Shown here: piece after piece, positions 16,418-25,151 of the stretch
Layout: each line of letters opens with the position of its first letter
Position numbering within the stretch: position 1 is the first letter of the stretch
NCBI GenBank assembly: GCA_041650595.1
Contig: JBAZKW010000022.1
Coordinates: 1 to 25,368 of the forward strand
DNA from: CALFCX01 sp041650595
GTDB lineage: Bacteria > Margulisbacteria > WOR-1 > JAKLHX01
Reading direction: 5' to 3'
DNA length: 25,368 bases
Position numbers and translations under genes: made by a program
The notes under the pieces: generated by a model
Databases searched by the model: none
What the model was told of the DNA's origin: nothing
Seen by the model: the letters and a program-made list of their open reading frames with translations, nothing else

Positions 16418-17750
16418 GTCATTTTACTTCTTAGTGGCGACTCTTTTTATGACATCCTTTGGTACTTTATGCGTCTACCAGTTTGATCATGTCCATATTA
16501 GAGCTTATCAGCTTTCGCTGGGGATGGGAATTTTTTTATTTTCCTATGAGGTCAGAAAATTTAAGTTTCCCATCATCACGTCGCCTACGTCTAAAGCCCT
16601 TGTATTCTTTTTTTTGGCGGCGCTTGCTTCGATGTGTTGCGCAGCTTTCCCTGTTGTCACCGCAAAACAGATCAGTTTATTGACGGTGTTCGGCATCATT
16701 TTCTTTTTTATCATGAATGTCTGTCACGATGAGCGAGAGCTGATCATTCTGCATAAAACCATTATTTTCTCTTGCCTATTTGTCGCTGTGTATGGTTTAG
16801 CACTTTATGTCCTGCTCAATATGCCCGGGTTGGAGAAAGTCGGTGGTTATTATTTTACTCGCCCCGCGTCCTTTTTTGCGGAGCCTAATGAGTTCGGTTT
16901 TTATCTGACATTTGCTTTTGGCTATCTGTGCGTTGAATGCTTTAGCGGGCAGCCCCTTGTTCCCAGGGCTCTTTTTTATCCGGCTATCCTGATTTCATAT
17001 GTTCTCCTGGTGCCGAATATGAGCAGAGGATCATGGCTGGGGTGGCTGGCCATCCTGTGCGTTGCTGTAGGTCTGCTGCATAAGACCGGAATCAGTCGTC
17101 TGACAGCCAAGAAGGTCGTATCATTGACTATCGGCGTTTCCCTTTCTTTTATTATCATTGTTTTCTTGGTCTCGGCATACACGCCGACAAAAAGCCCGTT
17201 AACCGTTTCGGACGTCATTTTTTCAAGGTGCCGCGTATTTTCTATGTGGCCCGGGAAACTCCGATTTAAGTCGTCGTGTCAAAAAGAGGAAAGTCTTGCA
17301 GTCGCAGACCCTACTGTACGCGAACGTCTGGGACGATCAAAGATTGTCTTGAAAAGTGCCGTCCGTCATCCTTTTTTCGGCATTGGTTTCGGCAACGTTT
17401 TTACAGTTCTCGAGAATATTGGTAATTTGCCGAAGAGAAGGACCTCGCTGGTGCCTAAAGTTCGGGAAGGAACATCCTCGAATTTTCTGCTTGATATCTT
17501 TGTCGAGACTGGGTTTTTCGGTTTGGTTTGTTTTCTGACATTTCTTTTCCTGTTGATCAGGGGGGCGTGGAAGAAAATAAGCCGAGAGAAAAGCCGACAG
17601 GCGCAAATCATTTACATCGGAGCCTTTGCCAGTTGTATCGGCATGATCATTAACGGCATATCTTACCCTTTGGTCATGTTGCCTTTCTTTTGGATTTCTG
17701 CTGGCATTCTGGAAACGCGATGCTTTTCTGAAGAAAGAAAGATGCTATGA
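16404..17750 (+). CDS. O-antigen polymerase/ligase-like membrane protein (Wzy/WaaL superfamily), first of two
   Basis: A 448-residue polytopic inner-membrane protein with roughly ten or more hydrophobic segments. It carries the superfamily landmarks ASFFAEPNEFGFYL, NMSRGSWLGWLAIL, and a long periplasmic-type loop (about bases 17170-17490) containing VRERLGRSKIVLKSAV, RHPFFGIGFGNVF and TSSNFLLDIFVETGFFG, as in Wzy_C domains. It should either polymerise repeat units or ligate glycan to an acceptor. ATG 16404 was chosen because GAGGTG ends 4 bases before it; ATG 16392 is an in-frame alternative. The start lies inside the end of the fusion gene, and the stop overlaps the next gene by ATGA. Confidence 0.82.
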   Translation: MFLFRSFYFLVATLFMTSFGTLCVYQFDHVHIRAYQLSLGMGIFLFSYEVRKFKFPIITSPTSKALVFFFLAALASMCCAAFPVVTAKQISLLTVFGIIFFFIMNVCHDERELIILHKTIIFSCLFVAVYGLALYVLLNMPGLEKVGGYYFTRPASFFAEPNEFGFYLTFAFGYLCVECFSGQPLVPRALFYPAILISYVLLVPNMSRGSWLGWLAILCVAVGLLHKTGISRLTAKKVVSLTIGVSLSFIIIVFLVSAYTPTKSPLTVSDVIFSRCRVFSMWPGKLRFKSSCQKEESLAVADPTVRERLGRSKIVLKSAVRHPFFGIGFGNVFTVLENIGNLPKRRTSLVPKVREGTSSNFLLDIFVETGFFGLVCFLTFLFLLIRGAWKKISREKSRQAQIIYIGAFASCIGMIINGISYPLVMLPFFWISAGILETRCFSEERKML

Positions 17751-18859
17751 AAATCCTGATGGATGCCAGGGCTATTGGCATGACGGGCGTCGGGACATAT
17801 GTCGCCAACATCCTTGATGAGTTCGACCGGATGGGGCCTGGGATGGAGGTTGAAGCCGTGATGAATCCGGATGCCGTCGCAGGGCTGGCATTCCGAGGGG
17901 CAGTTCACATGAAGCGTCTGGCCAAAAAAGCGCCGATGTATTCGCTGGGAGAACAATGGGTGTTTCCGGCCCATTATTTTAAGTCTAGGCCCGACCTGGT
18001 TTTTTATCCCAATTTTAATACATCGTTATGGCCCGGCATCCCGTTTGTTGTCACTATCCATGATTTGATCTATTATCTTTTCCCGGATGCGTGCCCCAAC
18101 CGTATCGCCAGGGTCTATGCATCTGTCATGATGCGGCATTCTACACGGAACGCAAAAATGGTCATCACAGATTCATTGCATAGCAAGAACGACATCGTCA
18201 CACACCTGGGAGTAGACCCCGGTCGGATCAAGATCATTCATCCAGCTGTCAATGATCGCTATCGGCCAACCTCACCTGGTGAGTTATTTTATAAAAAATA
18301 CGGTTTGCCGAAGAAGTTTATATTGTATATTGGCAATCATGAACCAAGAAAAAACATCCTCGGGTTATTACGCGCCTACCATGTCAGTCAATGCCGCAGG
18401 GATTATGATCTGGTGATCGCTGGACGTCATGATAGGCGAAGACAGGACATAATCAATGCTGTCACAGACCTGGGGCTGCAACAACAGGTCATTTTTACTG
18501 GTTTTATCGATTCTGACGATATGCCGGCCCTTTATTCTGCGGCCGGTCTTTTTGTTTTTCCGTCATTCTATGAAGGATTCGGCTTGCCTCCTTTGGAGGC
18601 CATGGCCTGCGGAACACCCGTTGTCAGCTCTGATAAGGCATCTTTACCTGAAGTTATCGGTGATGCGGCTGTTTTGATCGACCCCAGCCAGACCGAGGCA
18701 ATTGCCGCGGCCATGGACAAGGTCCTTTCCGACGCTCGTTTTCGGGATGTCCTGATTCAAGCAGGATTTGAACAGGTGCGTAGATTTTCCTGGAAGAATA
18801 CAGCTAAAGGCTTGGTAGATGCTTTTAAAGAAGCCCTGGGGTATCCCGATGAGATATAA
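17747..18859 (+). CDS. Family 4 glycosyltransferase (GT-B)
   Basis: A 370-residue GT-B enzyme. N terminus MKILMDARAIGMTGVGTYVANIL has the glycine-rich loop common in GT4 proteins of mannosyl/rhamnosyltransferase type. The middle has VTIHDLIYYLFPD and the interdomain region FILYIGNHEPRKNILGLLRA. The donor site FPSFYEGFGLPPLEAMACG carries both conserved Glu residues, followed by SLPEVIGDAA. It should add one residue of the repeat unit at the cytoplasmic face, and the donor is not readable. It starts by ATGA overlap with the Wzy/WaaL-like gene and overlaps the following radical SAM gene by 11 bases. Confidence 0.9.
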   Translation: MKILMDARAIGMTGVGTYVANILDEFDRMGPGMEVEAVMNPDAVAGLAFRGAVHMKRLAKKAPMYSLGEQWVFPAHYFKSRPDLVFYPNFNTSLWPGIPFVVTIHDLIYYLFPDACPNRIARVYASVMMRHSTRNAKMVITDSLHSKNDIVTHLGVDPGRIKIIHPAVNDRYRPTSPGELFYKKYGLPKKFILYIGNHEPRKNILGLLRAYHVSQCRRDYDLVIAGRHDRRRQDIINAVTDLGLQQQVIFTGFIDSDDMPALYSAAGLFVFPSFYEGFGLPPLEAMACGTPVVSSDKASLPEVIGDAAVLIDPSQTEAIAAAMDKVLSDARFRDVLIQAGFEQVRRFSWKNTAKGLVDAFKEALGYPDEI

Positions 18860-20279
18860 AAGAATTTTGTTGGTTTTCCCTGAATATAAACATACTCATT
18901 TTGGCGCAAATCATCCGCCTGCCGGCCTGGGATATCTGTCCGAAGTCCTCCGGGAAAATAATATCGAGCATGATGTCGTAGACATGCGCTTAAATCCAGG
19001 CCGAAACCATTTGATGGGAAAAATCCGTGAATTCAAGCCCGACCTGATAGGCATCAGCCTGATGACGCTTTTGTATCGTCAAAACTACGCGTTACTTGAT
19101 GATATTAAGCATGATTTTCCCCGCATAGCCATTGCGGCCGGGGGGCCGCATATCTCGACATTCAGGGAAAAAGCCTTACAGTGCCCTTCGCTTGATTACG
19201 GGGTTACCCTTGAGGGCGAAATGACGCTGCTCGAATTGTGCTTGGGCAAAGACTTGGGGGCTATCAAAGGATTGCTGTACCGCAAGGACGACGAGGTCGT
19301 CTATACGGGCCCGCGTGATTTTATAGCCGATCTGAACCGCCTGCCTTTCCCAAGTTACACAAAATTCAGGATCGACCAGTATGTGACAGACGAAATTCCG
19401 GTGCTGTCCTCCCGCGGATGCCCTTATCAATGCATTTATTGCCCCGTAAAGACGGCGATCGGGAGGGCATTCCGGCGCAGAGATTATCTTCATGTGGTCG
19501 ATGAGCTCGAATATTGGTACAAACGGGGAAAACGCCGTTTTGGTTTTTTAGACGACAATTTCATGATGGACCGGCGCCGGATTGTAGATATTTGCGACGA
19601 GATCGAGAAGAGGGGGCTGACTGGACTGCGCTTACGGTGTCCCAACGGTGTTCGAGCTGATCATTGCGACAGGGAAGTTCTTAGGCGGATGAAACAGGCT
19701 GGTTTTGAATACATCGCTTTCGGCGTTGAGGGCGGGAACGACAAGGTACTTGCCGCCATTCGCAAAGGTGAGAAGATGGAGTCGGTAAAAAGGGCGATCC
19801 GCGAGGCCTGCGAATTGGGGTTCGAGGTAACTCTGTTTTTTATCATAGGGTCTCCCGGCGAAACAAGGAAAGACATCGAAGATTCCGTTCATCTGGCGCA
19901 ATCCTTTCCGGTCTTTGATGCAAAATTCTATAACTTGATCCCTTTTCCCGATACGGAGCTTTTTCAATGGGTCCAGAGTAACGGTTATTTTCTTGTGGAT
20001 CCCGATGTGTATCTGAACGATGCGTCGCATTGGGATGCCAAGCCGTTATTTGCCACGCCCGAGCTGTCTTATGCGGAGCGGCAATCCGCGCTGAGATACA
20101 CATCGGGTATGCGTCGGCAGATCAGGAAGCGCGCCATGGCTCGGAGGCTCAGGAAATTCGGTCTTTTTTCTGCACCCCTGGCTGAAATTTTTGTTAACGA
20201 TGCGATCCAGAATGTGTTGCAGCATAATCGTGTTTTGAGGCGCATTTCGCTTGCCGCCTATCAACGCATCAAACGGTGA
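18849..20279 (+). CDS. B12-binding-domain radical SAM protein (second of two)
   Basis: A 476-residue protein from ATG 18849. The N-terminal cobalamin-binding-like domain has RILLVFPEYKHTHFG, HPPAGLGYLSEVL and AAGGPHISTFREKAL; there is no DxHxxG motif. The radical SAM cluster is in SRGCPYQCIYCP (C191, C195, C198), followed by FGFLDDNFMMDRRRI, AFGVEGGNDKVL and FFIIGSPGETRKDIE. The C-terminal part is basic and contains a run of Arg/Lys-rich helices. It differs clearly from the first radical SAM protein at 7676, so the pair is unlikely to be a recent duplication. The ATG at 18819 would add ten residues inside the upstream gene and was not chosen. The substrate is unknown; context suggests a sugar or polyprenyl-linked glycan. 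Confidence 0.85.
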   Translation: MRYKRILLVFPEYKHTHFGANHPPAGLGYLSEVLRENNIEHDVVDMRLNPGRNHLMGKIREFKPDLIGISLMTLLYRQNYALLDDIKHDFPRIAIAAGGPHISTFREKALQCPSLDYGVTLEGEMTLLELCLGKDLGAIKGLLYRKDDEVVYTGPRDFIADLNRLPFPSYTKFRIDQYVTDEIPVLSSRGCPYQCIYCPVKTAIGRAFRRRDYLHVVDELEYWYKRGKRRFGFLDDNFMMDRRRIVDICDEIEKRGLTGLRLRCPNGVRADHCDREVLRRMKQAGFEYIAFGVEGGNDKVLAAIRKGEKMESVKRAIREACELGFEVTLFFIIGSPGETRKDIEDSVHLAQSFPVFDAKFYNLIPFPDTELFQWVQSNGYFLVDPDVYLNDASHWDAKPLFATPELSYAERQSALRYTSGMRRQIRKRAMARRLRKFGLFSAPLAEIFVNDAIQNVLQHNRVLRRISLAAYQRIKR

Positions 20280-20288
20280 ATTCTTAAT

Positions 20289-21401
20289 ATGAAAATTGCG
20301 ATTGTTCATGATTATCTTATTCAATACGGCGGCGCCGAAAAGGTCGTTGAGGCCCTGCATGGCATGTATCCCGAAGCGCCTATTTACACGTCGGCATATC
20401 TTCCCGGGAAGCTGCCCGGTTCTTTTAGGGCGATGGATATCCGCACGTCCTTTGTCCAATCTTTACCCTTCTTGGAGACATCCTTCAAAAAATATCTTAT
20501 GCTTTATCCTATAGCGTTTAGGAGTTTTAATCTCGAGGGTTATGACGTTGTTGTTTCCAGTAGCAGTGGATTTGCCAAAGGGGTCAGGACAGGTCCGGCA
20601 ACGCTCCATATCTGTTATTGCTATTCTCCTGCCCGTTTCCTATGGGATTACGATAGGTATATTGAGAAAGAACCCATTGCGGGAATCACAAAATTCATTT
20701 TGTCCATGGTGATCAGGCCTCTTAGGAATCGGGATATGCAAGACAGCAGAGGCGTGGGGCATTTTATCGCCATTTCCAACAATATCCGGGAAAAGATCAA
20801 GCGTATTTATCGGCGCCCAAGCGATGTCATCTATCCGCCCGTATCTGTCTCTAACCTGACGGTCTCGACAAACACAGAGGACTATTTTCTTGTTGTGTCC
20901 CGACTCGTCGCTTACAAACGCATCGATTTGGTCATCGAGGCTTTTAACAGGCTCCACAAACCCTTGAGGATTATCGGCGACGGTCCTTATCGTCCTGCGC
21001 TTGAGAAGATGGCGGGTTCGAATGTGGCCTTTCTGGGGTCTCTTGACCAGGAGAATCTTTGGGAAAACTATCGTCATTGCCGGGCCGTGATTTTTCCGGG
21101 GGACGAAGACTTTGGGATTGTGCCGGTTGAAGCCCAAGCCTTCGGGCGTCCCGTCATAGCTTATGCCTCCGGCGGCGCCTTGGAGACGGTCAGGGACGGC
21201 GTGACAGGCATCTTTTTCAAACAAGCGACGGCGGAATCGCTTGTTTCGGCAGTTGAGCGGTTCGAGGGCCTCGAAAGTTCTTTTGATCCGTCAGAGATCA
21301 GACGCAATGCCTTGCGCTTCGACAAAGCAGTCTTTGAGACGGAGCTAAAACATTTTATTGATACCAAGTATACTGAATTTCAAAAAAAGGGGAAGCTATG
21401 A
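20289..21401 (+). CDS. Family 4 glycosyltransferase, WbaZ-like
   Basis: A 370-residue GT-B enzyme. It has the pattern I associate with WbaZ-type mannosyltransferases: IVHDYLIQYGGAEKVVEAL at the N terminus, IRTSFVQSLPFLE, then SSSSGFAKGVRTGP and ARFLWDYDRY. The donor-binding half shows LVVSRLVAYKRIDLVIEAF, RIIGDGPYRPAL and FPGDEDFGIVPVEAQAFG with the paired Glu residues. WbaZ itself adds mannose in Salmonella O-antigen, and GDP-mannose supply by manC and gmd in this operon fits a mannose or 6-deoxymannose-type donor; that specificity is inference. A GGTGAA sequence overlapping the upstream stop lies 8 bases before ATG 20289. It overlaps gmd by ATGA. Confidence 0.89.
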   Translation: MKIAIVHDYLIQYGGAEKVVEALHGMYPEAPIYTSAYLPGKLPGSFRAMDIRTSFVQSLPFLETSFKKYLMLYPIAFRSFNLEGYDVVVSSSSGFAKGVRTGPATLHICYCYSPARFLWDYDRYIEKEPIAGITKFILSMVIRPLRNRDMQDSRGVGHFIAISNNIREKIKRIYRRPSDVIYPPVSVSNLTVSTNTEDYFLVVSRLVAYKRIDLVIEAFNRLHKPLRIIGDGPYRPALEKMAGSNVAFLGSLDQENLWENYRHCRAVIFPGDEDFGIVPVEAQAFGRPVIAYASGGALETVRDGVTGIFFKQATAESLVSAVERFEGLESSFDPSEIRRNALRFDKAVFETELKHFIDTKYTEFQKKGKL

Positions 21402-22390
21402 AAAAAGCCTTGATCACGGGGATCACAGGTCAGGATGGTTCCTATCTGACGGAATTTCTGCTCGGAAAAGGTTACGAAGTCCATGGCATCGTCAGACGTG
21501 TGGCGCTGGAAGACCCAGAACACCGGCTTTGGAGAATCCGGCATCTGTTAAAGAGAATTACGCTTCATCCGGCGTCGATGGAGAGTTATGCCAGTATTTT
21601 TAATGTACTGGAACGCGTGCGGCCGGATGAATTTTATCACCTCGCCGCCCAGAGTTTTGTCAGCTATTCCTTCGAAGACGAATTTTCGACTATCAATACG
21701 AATATCAACGGCACGCATTATGCCCTCTCGGCCCTGAAAGAAAAGGTCCCGCATTGTAAATTCTATTTTGCGGCATCAAGCGAGATGTTCGGCAAGGTGC
21801 GGGAAACCCCGCAAACGGAATTGACGCCTTTTCATCCCCGGTCATCCTATGGCATATCTAAAGTCGCCGGATTCCATTTAACGCAGAATTATCGTGAGGC
21901 TTACGGCATATTTGCCTGCAGTGGTATTCTGTTTAACCATGAATCGCCGCGCAGGGGTTTTGAATTTGTGACACGCAAGATCACCAATGCCGTTGCGGAG
22001 ATCAAGGCAGGCATAACGCAGGAACTGAGACTGGGTAACCTCGAAGCCCGGAGAGATTGGGGGTTCGCAGGGGACTATGTGGAAGCCATGTGGATGATGC
22101 TGCAGCAAAAACAGCCGGATGACTATGTGGTTGCGACGGGAGAGACGCACAGCGTCCAGGAGTTTGTTGCTTTAGCCTTCGAGCATGCCGGTCTCGACTG
22201 GAAAAAGTATGTCGTCGTTGATAAAATATTTTATCGGCCTGCTGAAGTGAATCTGTTGATCGGCGATCCCGCTAAGGCCAAGAAGACGTTCGGCTGGTCG
22301 CCTCGCGTGCATTTCAGCGAGCTTGTCAAAATGATGGTCGATGCCGATGTGGAGCGCGTGAATCAGGGCAAGCGGCCGGCGTCGCTTTGA
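21398..22390 (+). CDS. gmd: GDP-mannose 4,6-dehydratase
   Basis: Converts GDP-mannose to GDP-4-keto-6-deoxymannose with bound NADP+. The protein has 330 residues, within the usual range of about 320-370. It starts KKALITGITGQDGSYLTE, the Gmd-specific form of the Rossmann motif, followed by GIVRRV, FYHLAAQSFV, the catalytic ASSEMFG, YGISK (Tyr/Lys pair), LFNHESPRRG and LGNLEARRDWGFAGDYVEAM. All of these are diagnostic. A GGGGAAG ribosome site precedes the ATG. No GDP-fucose synthase (fcl) or GDP-4-keto-6-deoxymannose reductase (rmd) lies in the window, so the final sugar (fucose, rhamnose, perosamine or other) is not fixed. A 43-base gap follows before the initiating transferase. Confidence 0.96.
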   Translation: MKKALITGITGQDGSYLTEFLLGKGYEVHGIVRRVALEDPEHRLWRIRHLLKRITLHPASMESYASIFNVLERVRPDEFYHLAAQSFVSYSFEDEFSTINTNINGTHYALSALKEKVPHCKFYFAASSEMFGKVRETPQTELTPFHPRSSYGISKVAGFHLTQNYREAYGIFACSGILFNHESPRRGFEFVTRKITNAVAEIKAGITQELRLGNLEARRDWGFAGDYVEAMWMMLQQKQPDDYVVATGETHSVQEFVALAFEHAGLDWKKYVVVDKIFYRPAEVNLLIGDPAKAKKTFGWSPRVHFSELVKMMVDADVERVNQGKRPASL

Positions 22391-22433
22391 GTGAAAGATC
22401 AGTACAGGCAGGGACACAAAAAAGCTAAAATTT

Positions 22434-23846
22434 ATGATCAAACCTGTTAAAAGAATTTATGCCGTGTATGTGATAATTGATGTGGTCATCCTGGCCGCCA
22501 GTTTTTACGTGCCTTACCTTTGCCGGTACAACACCTGGGGCCAGTTCCCTCATGCGCTGGTTTTTCCGCACCTCAAAGAATACACGTATGTCTTTTTGTT
22601 ATGGTCCGCTCTCATCATTGTTTCATTGAACAGAAAGTTGCTATATGCCACAGACCGTGGTTTGAGTATCCCCAAAGAGATCGGAAGGGTGACCGGCACC
22701 ATCCTGTATTCTTCGATTTTCGTCGGTTGTTTTATCTTTTTCCTGCAATTCCGCCTGTTTTCGCGTCTGGTGTTTTTTGAAAATATCTTCTGTTTGTGTC
22801 TGTTCTTGAATGGATGGAGGGTCATCAAAAGGCTGATCTTGCGCCACATGATCGCCAAGGGGTTCCATAATATCAACGTCTTGATTGTCGGCGCCGGAAA
22901 GGTTGGGATCATTATTGTGGATGCGATCAAAAACAGCCCGTGGTGGGGGCTGCGTCCTGTTGGTTTTCTCGACGACCGCGTCGATCTTCCGGTCGCAGGC
23001 GTTCCCGTCCTTGGTCATCTGGATGATTTCTTTAATATTGCCAAAAAAAGTTTTATTGACGAAGTGATCATTACGATCCCATCGGAAAGACAGGCCGTTT
23101 CAAAACTGATCCAGGAGGCCAGAAGGCTGAACCTGGGCGTCAGGATCGTTCCAGAGAATTTTGATCTGCCGCCTCTTGACATACAGATTTCCAGCCTTGG
23201 CTTTATGCCGTTGCTGACCTATCAGGAAAGAAGGCACCATCCGGGCGAGCTGGCGGCTAAACGGCTTTTTGATTTCTGTGTATCAGCCCTCGTGCTCATA
23301 TTGCTTTTGCCGTTTTTTGCAGTGATTGCAGTTCTGATCAAGCTTGATTCAAAAGGACCGGTTTTCTTCAGGCAAAAGCGCGTCGGATATAAGGGAAAGA
23401 TATTCAACTGTTACAAGTTCCGGTCCATGGTCGATGGGGCGGAACGCATGAAGCCAGAGCTCCTGCATAAAAATGAGGTCAAGGACGGGTTTATGTTCAA
23501 GATCCGCCAAGACCCCAGGTTGACCCGCGTCGGGCGATTTTTAAGGAGATACAGCATCGATGAACTCCCGCAGTTTTTTAACGTCCTGAAAGGCGATATG
23601 AGCCTGGTGGGGACGCGTCCTCCTACGGTTGATGAGGTAGAGCTGTATAATCCTTTTCAGATGGAGAGATTGTCGATCCGGCCAGGCATAACGGGCTTGG
23701 CCCAGATCAGGGGACGCTCGGAGCTGCATTTCAGGCAGTGGGTAAAATGGGATCTCTGGTATATTCACAACTGGTCGTTTTATTTGGACCTATCAATCCT
23801 TTTTGCGACCATTCCCGTCGTATTCCAGAAAAAGGGAGCGTATTAA
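22434..23846 (+). CDS. Polyprenyl-phosphate sugar-1-phosphate transferase (initiating enzyme, WcaJ/WbaP-like)
   Basis: A 470-residue membrane protein that should transfer a sugar-1-phosphate from an NDP-sugar to undecaprenyl phosphate and so start each repeat unit. The N-terminal third holds about four membrane segments beginning at VIIDVVILAASFYV. A Rossmann-like CoA-binding_3 domain follows (NVLIVGAGKVGIIIVDAI; GVPVLGHLDD). The C-terminal bacterial sugar transferase domain starts near KRLFDFCVSALVLILLLPFF, with GPVFFRQKRVG, YKFRSMV, LRRYSIDELPQFFNVLKGDM, LVGTRPP and RPGITGLAQIRGRSEL. All are standard for this family, and the length is normal. No ribosome site is obvious before ATG 22434. 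The sugar transferred (glucose, galactose or other) cannot be told from sequence alone. Confidence 0.94.
   Translation: MIKPVKRIYAVYVIIDVVILAASFYVPYLCRYNTWGQFPHALVFPHLKEYTYVFLLWSALIIVSLNRKLLYATDRGLSIPKEIGRVTGTILYSSIFVGCFIFFLQFRLFSRLVFFENIFCLCLFLNGWRVIKRLILRHMIAKGFHNINVLIVGAGKVGIIIVDAIKNSPWWGLRPVGFLDDRVDLPVAGVPVLGHLDDFFNIAKKSFIDEVIITIPSERQAVSKLIQEARRLNLGVRIVPENFDLPPLDIQISSLGFMPLLTYQERRHHPGELAAKRLFDFCVSALVLILLLPFFAVIAVLIKLDSKGPVFFRQKRVGYKGKIFNCYKFRSMVDGAERMKPELLHKNEVKDGFMFKIRQDPRLTRVGRFLRRYSIDELPQFFNVLKGDMSLVGTRPPTVDEVELYNPFQMERLSIRPGITGLAQIRGRSELHFRQWVKWDLWYIHNWSFYLDLSILFATIPVVFQKKGAY
23834..23838 (+). promoter_or_regulatory. Ribosome binding site deciding the start of the second polymerase/ligase-like gene
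   Basis: GGGAG lies 9 bases before TTG 23848 and inside the end of the upstream gene. It favours that start over TTG 23803, which is embedded 44 bases inside the sugar transferase gene. Confidence 0.6.
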
Positions 23847-23847
23847 A

Positions 23848-25065
23848 TTGACTAAAGAAAACGCAGCTAAGATATGTGACCATATTGCGGAGTATTGTAT
23901 CTACGGGCTTATCGTTGCTTTGCCTGTCTCTAATGCGGCAATCGAGGTATTTTCCGCTTTGGCAATCGTTGCTTTTCTGATCAAAAAGGTCCTTGTTCCA
24001 GATCTTAGCCTGTTTAAGTTGAACCGGTTCGCCTGGGCCAGTCTTTTATTGTTCACTTTCTTCATGGCCCTTTCATTGTTGAATTCAGGGCCATACCTGG
24101 AAAAAAGCTTACGCGCGTTATTTTCGAAATGGATCGAGAATATGTTCGTTTTCCTTGTGGTCACCGATACGTTTTCCAATCTGCGGCGTATCCGCAATGC
24201 CGTTGTTTTGTTTTTGGCCTCATCGGCGATCGTGGCCTTTTCCGGCTTAACCCAGCGTTTTCTCGGTTTCGAATTTTTGAGGCATAAGCCCATGAATCTC
24301 GTTTTCGGTAATGTGAGCGCCATGACGTCCTCGTTCAGTCACCACAATGGTCTGGCCGCCTATCTCATTACCATATTGCCGCTGGGAATTGCATTGATTT
24401 TTTTACGTTCAGACTGGCGCTATCGATTAGGCATATTTTGTTATACAGTTTTGCTCATGGTATGTCTTTTTTTCACATTTTCGAGAGGGGCATGGCTCGG
24501 GTTCCTGTTCGGCGGGACACTGTGTCTTTGTTTGCTGCGTAGATACAAGGCGGCTTTTCTGCTTCTGGTGGTGTTTTGCCTGGCCATCGGCCTTATTCCT
24601 GAACTACGGGAAAGGATCGCGCTGTCTTTCGGCCAATTCGGCGACGCCCATAGAATCGCGATCTGGCAGGGAAGCCTGGCTATCATTCGAGATGCTCCGC
24701 TTTTCGGAAAGGGCGTCGGGACGTTTATGGATTATTCTCCTAGGTATATCACCGGCATGGGTTCTCAGTATGCGCACAACTGCTATCTGCAAATCTGGGC
24801 CGAGACGGGGTTGTTGTCTCTCGCTTATTTTCTCCTTTTCTTGGTTACCCTTCTGGCGTCCGGGAAAAAGGCCTTAAACATCCGTCCTTTGATGTCTGTA
24901 TCTTTTGTAACGGCAGCTACGATGTGTGGGATAATTGCTTTTCTTATACATGGTTTTTTTGATGTGCATTTCTATTCTGTGCAGCTCTCGGCTTTGTTCT
25001 GGCTTATGGCCGGTCTGTTGTTTGCCGAAACAAGGCTTAGGCCTGCTATCACGGCTCAGGGGTAA
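23848..25065 (+). CDS. O-antigen ligase/polymerase-like membrane protein (second of two)
   Basis: A 405-residue polytopic membrane protein from TTG 23848. Hydrophobic helices run from YCIYGLIVALPVSNAAIEVF onward, about ten in all. Superfamily landmarks are MTSSFSHHNGLAAYLITIL, FTFSRGAWLGFLFGG, then a periplasmic-type loop with DAPLFGKGVGTFM and YAHNCYLQIWAETGLLSLAYF. SHHNGLAAYL and AHNCYLQIWAETG are the patterns I associate with WaaL/exopolysaccharide ligase-type members. It likely ligates or polymerises undecaprenyl-linked glycan at the periplasmic face; which of the two Wzy/WaaL-like proteins does which step cannot be settled here. One base separates it from the upstream stop. It is the last gene before the new promoter. 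Confidence 0.83.
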   Translation: MTKENAAKICDHIAEYCIYGLIVALPVSNAAIEVFSALAIVAFLIKKVLVPDLSLFKLNRFAWASLLLFTFFMALSLLNSGPYLEKSLRALFSKWIENMFVFLVVTDTFSNLRRIRNAVVLFLASSAIVAFSGLTQRFLGFEFLRHKPMNLVFGNVSAMTSSFSHHNGLAAYLITILPLGIALIFLRSDWRYRLGIFCYTVLLMVCLFFTFSRGAWLGFLFGGTLCLCLLRRYKAAFLLLVVFCLAIGLIPELRERIALSFGQFGDAHRIAIWQGSLAIIRDAPLFGKGVGTFMDYSPRYITGMGSQYAHNCYLQIWAETGLLSLAYFLLFLVTLLASGKKALNIRPLMSVSFVTAATMCGIIAFLIHGFFDVHFYSVQLSALFWLMAGLLFAETRLRPAITAQG

Positions 25066-25151
25066 AATATTTTTTGGAAACACCTAAAAAAGTTATATAA
25101 TAATTGCTTTTAAGGCATAATAAAAATTCACAGACATAACCAAAAATAAAC
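25066..25151 (+). promoter_or_regulatory. AT-rich intergenic region with a predicted sigma-70-type promoter
   Basis: This 86-base gap is very AT-rich and is the only convincing promoter region in the window. A TATAAT -10 box at 25096-25101 matches the consensus perfectly. TTGGAA at 25074-25079 (four of six consensus bases) lies 16 bases upstream as the -35 box. A transcript starting near 25108 would have a leader of about 44 bases before ATG 25152. No terminator hairpin with a U-run is evident after the upstream gene, so read-through is possible too. Confidence 0.5.

Noticed and set aside
20640..21224. Minus-strand open frame of 194 codons
   Set aside because: It is antisense to the WbaZ-like glycosyltransferase, and its protein has the His/Pro/Arg-rich look of a shadow frame.
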